Shown here piece by piece: positions 34,001 through 45,460 of a DNA stretch of 64,000 nucleotides (within the stretch, counting starts at the first letter, position 1; each line of letters begins with the position of its first letter). Source of the DNA: Hydractinia symbiolongicarpus (lineage: Eukaryota; Cnidaria; Hydrozoa; Anthoathecata; Hydractiniidae); NCBI RefSeq assembly GCF_029227915.1, contig NC_079879.1:30076501-30140500 (forward strand), written 5' to 3'. The notes below the pieces were generated by a model, which saw only the letters and a list, made by a program, of their open reading frames with translations, did not search any database and was not told the DNA's origin. The translations under genes were made by a program, and so were the position numbers.

Positions 34001-37000
34001 AGCATTAGTTATTATACCAGTACTAGTTATTACACCAGTACTAGTTATTACAACAGTGCTAGTTATTATACCAGTTCTAATTATTTCACCACTACCAGTT
34101 ATTACACCAGTACTAGTTATTATACCAGTTCTAATTATTTCACCACTACCAGTTATTACACCAGTACTAGTTATTATACCAGTTCTAATTATTTCACCAC
34201 TACCAGTTATTACACCAGTACTAGTTATTACACCAGTACTAGTTATTACACCAGTACTAGTTATTACACCAATACTAGTTATTACACCAGTACTAGTTAT
34301 TACACCAGTACTAGTTATTACACCAGTACTAGTTATTACACCAGTACTAGTTATTACAACAGTACTAGTTATTATACCAGTACTAGTTATTACACCAGTA
34401 CTAGTTATTACACCGGTACTAGTTATTACAACAGTACTAGTTATTACAACAGTACTAGTTATTATACCAGTACTAGTTATTACACCAGTACTAGTTATTA
34501 CACCAGTACTAGTTATTACACCAGTACTAGTTATTACACCAGTACCAGTTATTACACCAGTACTAGTTATTACACCAGTACTAGTTATTACACCAGTACT
34601 AGTTATTACACCAGTACTAGTTATTACACCAGTACTAATTATTACACCAGTACTAGTTATTACACCAGTACTAGTTATTATACCAGTACTAGTTATTACA
34701 CCAGTACTAGTTATTACAACAGTACTAGTTATTATACCAGTAGTAGTTATTACACCAGTACTAGTTATTTCAGCAGTACTAGTTATTACAACAGTACTAG
34801 TTATTATACCAGTAGTAGTTATTACACCAGTACTAGTTATTATACCAGTACTAGTTATTACACCAGTACTAGTTATTACACCAGTACTAGTTATTCACCA
34901 GTACTAGTTATTACACCAGTACTAATTATTACACCAGTACTAGTTATTATACCAGTACTAGTTATTATACCAGTACTAGTTATTACACCAGTACTAGTTA
35001 TTACACCAGTACTAGTTATTACACCAGTACTAATTATTACACCAGTACTAGTTATTATACCAGTTCTAATTATTTCACCACTACCAGTTATTACACCAGT
35101 ACTAGTTATTATACCAGTTCTAATTATTTCACCACTACCAGTTATTACACCAGTACTAGTTATTATACCAGTTCTAATTATTTCACCACTACCAGTTATT
35201 ACACCAGTACTAGTTATTATACCAGTTCTAATTATTTCACCACTACCAGTTATTACACCAGTACTAGTTATTACACCAATACTAGTTATTACACCAGTAC
35301 TAGTTATTACACCAGTACTAGTTATTACACCAGTACTAGTTATTACACCAGTACTAGTTATTACAACAGTGCTAGTTATTACACCAGTACTAGTTATTAT
35401 ACCAGTACTAGTTATTACAACAGTGCTAGTTATTACACCAGTACTAGTTATTACACCAGTACTAGTTATTACAACAGTGCTAGTTATTACACCACTACCA
35501 GTTATTACACCAGTACTAGTTATTATACCAGTACTAGTTATTATACCAGTACTAGTTATTACACCAGTACTAGTTATTACACCAGTACTAGTTATTACAC
35601 CAGTACTAATTATTACACCAGTACTAGTTATTATACCAGTTCTAATTATTTCACCACTACCAGTTATTACACCAGTACTAGTTATTATACCAGTTCTAAT
35701 TATTTCACCACTACCAGTTATTACACCAGTACTAGTTATTATACCAGTTCTAATTATTTCACCACTACCAGTTATTACACCAGTACTAGTTATTACACCA
35801 ATACTAGTTATTACACCAGTACTAGTTATTACACCAGTACTAGTTATTACACCAGTACTAGTTATTACACCAGTACTAGTTATTACAACAGTGCTAGTTA
35901 TTACACCAGTACTAGTTATTATACCAGTACTAGTTATTATACCAGTACTAGTTATTACACCAGTACTAGTTATTACACCAGTACTAGTTATTATACCAGT
36001 ACTAGTTATTACACCAGTACTAGTTATTATACCAGTTCTAATTATTTCACCAGTACTAGTTATTACACCAGTACTAGTTATTATACCAGTTCTAATTATT
36101 TCACCACTACCAGTTATTACACCAGTACTAGTTATTATACCAGTTCTAATTATTTCACCACTACCAGTTATTACACCAGTACTAGTTATTATACCAGTTC
36201 TAATTATTTCACCACTACCAGTTATTACACCAGTACTAGTTATTATACCAGTTCTAATTATTTCACCACTACCAGTTATTACACCAGTACTAGTTATTAT
36301 ACCAGTTCTAATTATTTCACCACTACCAGTTATTACACCAGTACTAGTTATTATACCAGTTCTAATTATTTCACCACTACCAGTTATTACACCAGTACTA
36401 GTTATTACACCAGTACTAGTTATTACACCAGTACTAGTTATTACACCAGTACTAGTTATTACACCAGTACTAGTTATTACACCAGTACTAGTTATTACAC
36501 CAGTACTAGTTATTATACCAGTTCTAATTATTTCACCACTACCAGTTATTACACCAGTACTAGTTATTATACCAGTTCTAATTATTTCACCACTACCAGT
36601 TATTACACCAGTACTAGTTATTATACCAGTTCTAATTATTTCACCACTACCAGTTATTACACCAGTACTAGTTATTATACCAGTTCTAATTATTTCACCA
36701 CTACCAGTTATTACACCAGTACTAGTTATTATACCAGTTCTAATTATTTCACCACTACCAGTTATTACACCAGTACTAGTTATTATACCAGTTCTAATTA
36801 TTTCACCACTACCAGTTATTACACCAGTACTAGTTATTATACCAGTTCTAATTATTTCACCACTACCAGTTATTACACCAGTACTAGTTATTATACCAGT
36901 TCTAATTATTTCACCACTACCAGTTATTACACCAGTACTAGTTATTATACCAGTTCTAATTATTTCACCACTACCAGTTATTACACCAGTACTAGTTATT

Positions 37001-40000
37001 ATACCAGTTCTAATTATTTCACCACTACCAGTTATTACACCAGTACTAGTTATTATACCAGTTCTAATTATTTCACCACTACCAGTTATTACACCAGTAC
37101 TAGTTATTATACCAGTTCTAATTATTTCACCACTACCAGTTATTACACCAGTACTAGTTATTACACCAGTACTAGTTATTACACCAGTACTAGTTATTAC
37201 ACCAGTACTAGTTATTACACCAGTACTAGTTATTACACCAGTACTAGTTATTACACCAGTACTAGTTATTACACCAGTACTAGTTATTACACCAGTACTA
37301 GTTATTACACCAGTACTAGTTATTACACCAGTACTAGTTATTACACCAGTACTAGTTATTACACCAGTACTAGTTATTACACCAGTACTAGTTATTACAA
37401 CAGTACTAGTTATTACACCAGTACTAGTTATTACACCAGTACTAGTTATTACACCAGTACTAGTTATTACACCAGTACTAGTTATTACACCAGTACTAGT
37501 TATTACACCAGTACTAGTTATTACAACAGTACTAGTTATTACACCAGTACCAGTTATTACACCAGTACTAGTTATTACACCAGTACTAGTTATTACACCA
37601 GTACTAGTTATTACAACAGTACTAGTTATTACACCAGTACTAATTATTACACCAGTACTAGTTATTATACCAGTTCTAATTATTTCACCACTACCAGTTA
37701 TTACACCAGTACTAGTTATTATACCAGTTCTAATTATTTCACCACTACCAGTTATTACACCAGTACTAGTTATTATACCAGTTCTAATTATTTCACCACT
37801 ACCAGTTATTACACCAGTACTAGTTATTATACCAGTTCTAATTATTTCACCACTACCAGTTATTACACCAGTACTAGTTATTACACCAATACTAGTTATT
37901 ACACCAGTACTAGTTATTACACCAGTACTAGTTATTACACCAGTACTAGTTATTACACCAGTACTAGTTATTACAACAGTGCTAGTTATTACACCAGTAC
38001 TAGTTATTATACCAGTACTAGTTATTACAACAGTGCTAGTTATTACACCAGTACTAGTTATTACACCAGTACTAGTTATTACAACAGTGCTAGTTATTAC
38101 ACCACTACCAGTTATTACACCAGTACTAGTTATTATACCAGTACTAGTTATTATACCAGTACTAGTTATTACACCAGTACTAGTTATTACACCAGTACTA
38201 GTTATTACACCAGTACTAATTATTACACCAGTACTAGTTATTATACCAGTTCTAATTATTTCACCACTACCAGTTATTACACCAGTACTAGTTATTATAC
38301 CAGTTCTAATTATTTCACCACTACCAGTTATTACACCAGTACTAGTTATTATACCAGTTCTAATTATTTCACCACTACCAGTTATTACACCAGTACTAGT
38401 TATTACACCAATACTAGTTATTACACCAGTACTAGTTATTACACCAGTACTAGTTATTACACCAGTACTAGTTATTACACCAGTACTAGTTATTACAACA
38501 GTGCTAGTTATTACACCAGTACTAGTTATTATACCAGTACTAGTTATTATACCAGTACTAGTTATTACACCAGTACTAGTTATTACACCAGTACTAGTTA
38601 TTATACCAGTACTAGTTATTACACCAGTACTAGTTATTATACCAGTTCTAATTATTTCACCAGTACTAGTTATTACACCAGTACTAGTTATTATACCAGT
38701 TCTAATTATTTCACCACTACCAGTTATTACACCAGTACTAGTTATTATACCAGTTCTAATTATTTCACCACTACCAGTTATTACACCAGTACTAGTTATT
38801 ATACCAGTTCTAATTATTTCACCACTACCAGTTATTACACCAGTACTAGTTATTATACCAGTTCTAATTATTTCACCACTACCAGTTATTACACCAGTAC
38901 TAGTTATTATACCAGTTCTAATTATTTCACCACTACCAGTTATTACACCAGTACTAGTTATTATACCAGTTCTAATTATTTCACCACTACCAGTTATTAC
39001 ACCAGTACTAGTTATTATACCAGTTCTAATTATTTCACCACTACCAGTTATTACACCAGTACTAGTTATTATACCAGTTCTAATTATTTCACCACTACCA
39101 GTTATTACACCAGTACTAGTTATTATACCAGTTCTAATTATTTCACCACTACCAGTTATTACACCAGTACTAGTTATTATACCAGTTCTAATTATTTCAC
39201 CACTACCAGTTATTACACCAGTACTAGTTATTATACCAGTTCTAATTATTTCACCACTACCAGTTATTACACCAGTACTAGTTATTATACCAGTTCTAAT
39301 TATTTCACCACTACCAGTTATTACACCAGTACTAGTTATTATACCAGTTCTAATTATTTCACCACTACCAGTTATTACACCAGTACTAGTTATTATACCA
39401 GTTCTAATTATTTCACCACTACCAGTTATTACACCAGTACTAGTTATTACACCAGTACTAGTTATTACACCAGTACTAGTTATTACACCAGTACTAGTTA
39501 TTACACCAGTACTAGTTATTACACCAGTACTAGTTATTACACCAGTACTAGTTATTACACCAGTACTAGTTATTACACCAGTACTAGTTATTACACCAGT
39601 ACTAGTTATTACACCAGTACTAGTTATTACACCAGTACTAGTTATTACACCAGTACTAGTTATTACACCAGTACTAGTTATTACAACAGTACTAGTTATT
39701 ACACCAGTACTAGTTATTACACCAGTACTAGTTATTACACCAGTACTAGTTATTACACCAGTACTAGTTATTACACCAGTACTAGTTATTACACCAGTAC
39801 TAGTTATTACAACAGTACTAGTTATTACACCAGTACCAGTTATTACACCAGTACTAGTTATTACACCAGTACTAGTTATTACACCAGTACTAGTTATTAC
39901 AACAGTACTAGTTATTACACCAGTACTAATTATTACACCAGTACTAGTTATTATACCAGTTCTAATTATTTCACCACTACCAGTTATTACACCAGTACTA

Positions 40001-42608
40001 GTTATTATACCAGTTCTAATTATTTCACCACTACCAGTTATTACACCAGTACTAGTTATTATACCAGTTCTAATTATTTCACCACTACCAGTTATTACAC
40101 CAGTACTAGTTATTATACCAGTTCTAATTATTTCACCACTACCAGTTATTACACCAGTACTAGTTATTACACCAATACTAGTTATTACACCAGTACTAGT
40201 TATTACACCAGTACTAGTTATTACACCAGTACTAGTTATTACACCAGTACTAGTTATTACAACAGTGCTAGTTATTACACCAGTACTAGTTATTATACCA
40301 GTACTAGTTATTACAACAGTGCTAGTTATTACACCAGTACTAGTTATTACACCAGTACTAGTTATTACAACAGTGCTAGTTATTACACCACTACCAGTTA
40401 TTACACCAGTACTAGTTATTATACCAGTACTAGTTATTATACCAGTACTAGTTATTACACCAGTACTAGTTATTACACCAGTACTAGTTATTACACCAGT
40501 ACTAATTATTACACCAGTACTAGTTATTATACCAGTTCTAATTATTTCACCACTACCAGTTATTACACCAGTACTAGTTATTATACCAGTTCTAATTATT
40601 TCACCACTACCAGTTATTACACCAGTACTAGTTATTATACCAGTTCTAATTATTTCACCACTACCAGTTATTACACCAGTACTAGTTATTACACCAATAC
40701 TAGTTATTACACCAGTACTAGTTATTACACCAGTACTAGTTATTACACCAGTACTAGTTATTACACCAGTACTAGTTATTACAACAGTGCTAGTTATTAC
40801 ACCAGTACTAGTTATTATACCAGTACTAGTTATTATACCAGTACTAGTTATTACACCAGTACTAGTTATTACACCAGTACTAGTTATTATACCAGTACTA
40901 GTTATTACACCAGTACTAGTTATTATACCAGTTCTAATTATTTCACCAGTACTAGTTATTACACCAGTACTAGTTATTATACCAGTTCTAATTATTTCAC
41001 CACTACCAGTTATTACACCAGTACTAGTTATTATACCAGTTCTAATTATTTCACCACTACCAGTTATTACACCAGTACTAGTTATTATACCAGTTCTAAT
41101 TATTTCACCACTACCAGTTATTACACCAGTACTAGTTATTATACCAGTTCTAATTATTTCACCACTACCAGTTATTACACCAGTACTAGTTATTATACCA
41201 GTTCTAATTATTTCACCACTACCAGTTATTACACCAGTACTAGTTATTATACCAGTTCTAATTATTTCACCACTACCAGTTATTACACCAGTACTAGTTA
41301 TTACACCAGTACTAGTTATTACACCAGTACTAGTTATTACACCAGTACTAGTTATTACACCAGTACTAGTTATTACACCAGTACTAGTTATTACACCAGT
41401 ACTAGTTATTATACCAGTTCTAATTATTTCACCACTACCAGTTATTACACCAGTACTAGTTATTATACCAGTTCTAATTATTTCACCACTACCAGTTATT
41501 ACACCAGTACTAGTTATTATACCAGTTCTAATTATTTCACCACTACCAGTTATTACACCAGTACTAGTTATTATACCAGTTCTAATTATTTCACCACTAC
41601 CAGTTATTACACCAGTACTAGTTATTATACCAGTTCTAATTATTTCACCACTACCAGTTATTACACCAGTACTAGTTATTATACCAGTTCTAATTATTTC
41701 ACCACTACCAGTTATTACACCAGTACTAGTTATTATACCAGTTCTAATTATTTCACCACTACCAGTTATTACACCAGTACTAGTTATTATACCAGTTCTA
41801 ATTATTTCACCACTACCAGTTATTACACCAGTACTAGTTATTATACCAGTTCTAATTATTTCACCACTACCAGTTATTACACCAGTACTAGTTATTATAC
41901 CAGTTCTAATTATTTCACCACTACCAGTTATTACACCAGTACTAGTTATTATACCAGTTCTAATTATTTCACCACTACCAGTTATTACACCAGTACTAGT
42001 TATTATACCAGTTCTAATTATTTCACCACTACCAGTTATTACACCAGTACTAGTTATTACACCAGTACTAGTTATTACACCAGTACTAGTTATTACACCA
42101 GTACTAGTTATTACACCAGTACTAGTTATTACACCAGTACTAGTTATTACACCAGTACTAGTTATTACACCAGTACTAGTTATTACACCAGTACTAGTTA
42201 TTACACCAGTACTAGTTATTACACCAGTACTAGTTATTACACCAGTACTAGTTATTACACCAGTACTAGTTATTACACCAGTACTAGTTATTACAACAGT
42301 ACTAGTTATTACACCAGTACTAGTTATTACACCAGTACTAGTTATTACACCAGTACTAGTTATTACACCAGTACTAGTTATTACACCAGTACTAGTTATT
42401 ACACCAGTACTAGTTATTACAACAGTACTAGTTATTACACCAGTACCAGTTATTACACCAGTACTAGTTATTACACCAGTACTAGTTATTACACCAGTAC
42501 TAGTTATTACAACAGTACTAGTTATTACACCAGTACTAGTTATTACAACAGTACTAGTTATTACACCAGTACCAGTTATTTTACCAGTACTAGTTATTAC
42601 AACAGTAC
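34001..42608. repeat. 8.6-kb minisatellite of an 18-bp monomer with higher-order structure
   Basis: About 478 tandem monomers of consensus CCAGTACTAGTTATTACA. Variants include TATTATA-ending, AACAGTGCTAG, CCAATACTAG, CCAGTTCTAATTATTTCA and CCACTACCAGTTATTACA. Three variants in fixed order form a 54-bp unit repeated in blocks of about 3 to 14. At larger scale the marker ACCACTACCA after ACAACAGTGCTAGTTATT recurs at 35491, 38101 and 40387, giving higher-order copies of 2,610 and 2,286 bp (145 and 127 monomers). Each monomer carries overlapping AGTACT and ACTAGT palindromes. As 18 is a multiple of 3, reading frames stay open throughout: PVLVIT repeats on + (about 34056-34907 and 35369-42631) and STGVIT repeats on - (34891-42711). 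A 17-bp unit near 34881-34897 shifts the frame. I treat the array as non-coding satellite. Confidence 0.97.
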
Positions 42609-43384
42609 CCCATAGGTGTGACAGTTTATGAGGGGCGGATGTAATCGCAAGAGTTGCAAAGACTGCACATTTAATTAACACACTTTCGTTTAACTCTGCA
42701 AACAAAAACAAAATTAGTTTTACACTCTCAGTCTCTTTTTTCTAGTTCTAAGGCTTTTAAAAAGTGAGTTCATAATCATGTCATTGTATAGACGTCAATA
42801 AAACATACACGTGTCGTGTGTCACTTTGGAAAATGGAATATTAGAAATAGGAGCTTGGAAACTAACACCAATTATTTGTATAACATCGAGTGTTGATCTG
42901 TTTATTGCGTTAGTTGAATCATATTGCTTTAATTTCTTGATTTTTAAGTATGCTGGAATTTTCAAAAATTGTAAGAACTCACACACAGATCTCGTCGACT
43001 GTAAGAATTTTATGTATTTTGGCTATTGCCCTTACCTGTGATTTGTCAATCACCAACTACGCAAAAATTTGTTATAGACGACTCATTGGATGAGACCGTC
43101 CACCACACTACTCGTCTTTATTACACTTGTTGGGCCAGAGTATCAAAAACAGTATAGGAGCCCTGAGAACGCACGAGACCCTGGGGTAGGACAAAGCTTT
43201 GAGACGAAATGCAAGAAAAACTACCTGAGTAACTAAAAAAATGCACCAACCGTAGCGACATGTCTTTTTATTTTGCTTGCCACGATTCAAAATTGAATCA
43301 TGTTGCACTTTGAACGGATTACGTGTAGTCTAGAAACCTTTCACAAAGTTTCCCCCCACAGGTCACATGTCAGGCTTTGACCTT
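42609..43384. other. Right flank of the minisatellite
   Basis: On the - strand a TTTTTGTTTGCAG tract (about 42693-42706) lies at the edge of the long open frame. It looks like a splice acceptor, but no convincing upstream exon follows. Otherwise nothing recognised. Confidence 0.4.
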
Positions 43385-44013
43385 CAACCTCGTCCCCAGG
43401 GTTTCTTGCCTTTTTGATATCAAGGCGGGCGGCGCAATTAATTAATTAGTTTAGTCGTCAAGTAAGCGCTAGCGGCTTGGGAGGAGGATGCTTGACCTTC
43501 CGTTTAAACGGATCATGAATTTCAGCCTTAAGCATTTTGTTTTGTGAAAAAAATTGCGCAAAGTGTGTTTACTTTCTGTTTTGTCCTTTTCGTTTTATGG
43601 AAAATTTTCCTAAAGAGGAAAACATCTGTTAAGTAAAGTGGGCTATAAAAATACTGCACAGTATATCAATTTGGGCAAAGATAAATATACAAAAAACCTT
43701 ATGAGCAATTCTTATGATTGCAATTGCCAGGAGTCTAAACAAAAATGTTTGCCATTTTTTGAGATTGTGGGTGGAGCGGGTTCATTTTACCTGGCTCTGC
43801 AGAAACATTGTTAAGGTATTATTGAAATTTAAAGATATAATGGACCACGGCTCAAAAACTTGACATGAAAAGTGCTGACAAAGGAAAAAAGTCGTAATAA
43901 TTATGTCAAAATGTAAAAGCCAATAATATTTCAATATCTGGTCAACGATACCAGGGTATTTTTCGACGTCTTCTTTCACATCAAGAAGGCAAAAAACCCT
44001 GGGGACAAGGTTG
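43385..44013. mobile_element. Non-autonomous inverted-repeat DNA element (629 bp)
   Basis: The left end CAACCTCGTCCCCAGGGTTT, continuing CTTGCCTTTTTGAT, is matched by the reverse complement of the right end (44013 inward) over 34 bp with about 3 differences. There is no coding region inside. Related single ends (CCTGGGGACAAGGTTG or CCTGGGAACGAGGTTA) occur at about 14528-14543 and 44493-44508. No clear target duplication. Confidence 0.82.
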
Positions 44014-44060
44014 GATGATGATGATGATGATGATGATAATGATGATAAGGAGGGGAGGGG
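44014..44060 (+). repeat. (GAT)n microsatellite
   Basis: A GATGATGAT run with few changes, directly abutting the right end of the inverted-repeat element, followed by a G-rich patch. Confidence 0.9.
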
Positions 44061-44533
44061 GAGGATGATGACGATACCATGTCATTTGAGATTATTAGCA
44101 AAAGGACGTGAGTCATCACTTTAAATATTAGCAATATTCAAAACTGAATTTTCTTTTTGCGTAAAGATAACATTCTACAAACTGAGTTTAAAACAATCTA
44201 TCTACAACTGTATATACACGTTAAAAATCTTACAAGTTAAAAAAACTTCATAACAAATTATATACCAGTCTACAAATTATTTTTTAGAAACAAAAAACGA
44301 AAACAAGCTGGTTTGAATAGTCATTCACCAGAGTCTTGTTTTAAATATTGGCTTTTTTCTCTAAGTCTTTAAGTTCGGTGTTGGTTGATAAAAAGTTATC
44401 CCAGTAAACTGCAGTATAGTCCCTAGAGTATTTTTCCCCTTTTTGATATCTAAGACGATTCCCTTTTGCAAAATCAACCAAGATAAAAAGGTCCTGGGAA
44501 CGAGGTTATGAAAGTAATTTTAGCGTATTCAGT
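44061..44533. other. GPCR 3' flank with a transposon-end fragment
   Basis: Holds a single CCTGGGAACGAGGTTA end (about 44493-44508) related to the 43385-44013 element. No canonical poly(A) signal was found for the GPCR. Confidence 0.45.
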
Positions 44534-45460
44534 TTATCGACCTCCTAAAAACGTGTAAACCGTCTGCCGGTATTCTTTCTCCCACAGTGCGACAACCGGG
44601 AAAATTATACTCTTTGATAGGTACCAATACATCGCCGTTTCGGTTACCATCGAACTTACGTCACCGATGAAATCAGATAAGTACACCACCATTTGAAGTA
44701 AGAAACACAAAAAGAAGAGAAGTGTGTAGGTTTGAAAAATTAAAATGATTTTATTTTCTTCTTTGATGGTGTTCAATTCAGTCTGTGTTTGAATAGCTAC
44801 TTTTGCATCTGCAACGTTTTTTAATGATGAACGTTTCGCGGTGAATAATTTCTTCGCTTTTACTATGGTGATAGCATGGAGGACAAATATTACGGGTACA
44901 AGAATGATGAATACCAAGAAGAGAAAGATACCATGATTTTCTAATATGGTTTTCCGTTTTTCCACATCTTCTGAGTAATATGATGCAGCAGGTATCATGG
45001 TAAGAATAAATCCTGCAATCCATGAGGCGAAAATAAAACGATACAAACGGTTCGCACTCAAATGATGATCTTGAAGAATATAATTCAAAGAAAAATACCT
45101 TTCGGCTGCCGTTAAAACCAAACAAAATTCTGTCACGTACAAAGCAAAGATAAATAAAAACACAGTCATTTCTTCATCGGCGTTATATTTGGATACGCAA
45201 AGAATAGGGATGTAAATAACTCCGACAAAAAAATCAGTCAGTGCGAAATTGAATATTAAAATGTTCGATGACTTTCCACGGATTTTTTTGTTGATAATGA
45301 ACGCAATTATGAGAAGTCCATTCCATACAGTAATAAATAAACCAAAGAACGTAAGTGGAAACCAAGAAGAAAGAAGAACTCTTCTAGTTGCTATGTTGCT
45401 TGCTGTTCTTGTTTGTGTTGGTGTATTTGCAGTTGCTGTTGTTGTTAGGTTGACCGCCAT
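44534..45460 (-). CDS. Class A (rhodopsin-type) orphan G protein-coupled receptor, intronless
   Basis: A 308-aa plasma-membrane receptor in one exon, ATG at 45460-45458 and TAA at 44536-44534. Seven hydrophobic segments at roughly residues 32-57, 66-88, 97-119, 141-158, 177-200, 239-262 and 277-293. Family marks seen: Asn47 in TM1, the LTD motif with Asp76 in TM2, ERY at 120-122 at the end of TM3, Trp147 in TM4, Pro189 in TM5, Pro288 in TM7. An N-glycosylation site NLT is at residue 4 and the N-terminus is Thr-rich. Odd: no Cys at the top of TM3 or in the second extracellular loop, so the usual disulfide is missing; TM6 lacks CWxP; TM7 has IIFPVVALW in place of NPxxY; the C-tail is very short. 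Single-exon divergent class A receptors are numerous in cnidarians. The ligand cannot be inferred. Confidence 0.88.
   Translation of the reverse strand: MAVNLTTTATANTPTQTRTASNIATRRVLLSSWFPLTFFGLFITVWNGLLIIAFIINKKIRGKSSNILIFNFALTDFFVGVIYIPILCVSKYNADEEMTVFLFIFALYVTEFCLVLTAAERYFSLNYILQDHHLSANRLYRFIFASWIAGFILTMIPAASYYSEDVEKRKTILENHGIFLFLVFIILVPVIFVLHAITIVKAKKLFTAKRSSLKNVADAKVAIQTQTELNTIKEENKIILIFQTYTLLFFLCFLLQMVVYLSDFIGDVSSMVTETAMYWYLSKSIIFPVVALWEKEYRQTVYTFLGGR

Noticed and set aside
34891-42711. A 2,606-codon - strand frame and the 2,420-codon + strand frame as giant repeat proteins
   Set aside because: Both follow automatically from an 18-bp stop-free monomer. Neither has a proper ATG context or unique flanking exons: the - frame opens at TTG and the + frame at a GTG/CTG-type codon within the repeat. 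Kept only as a finding to test.
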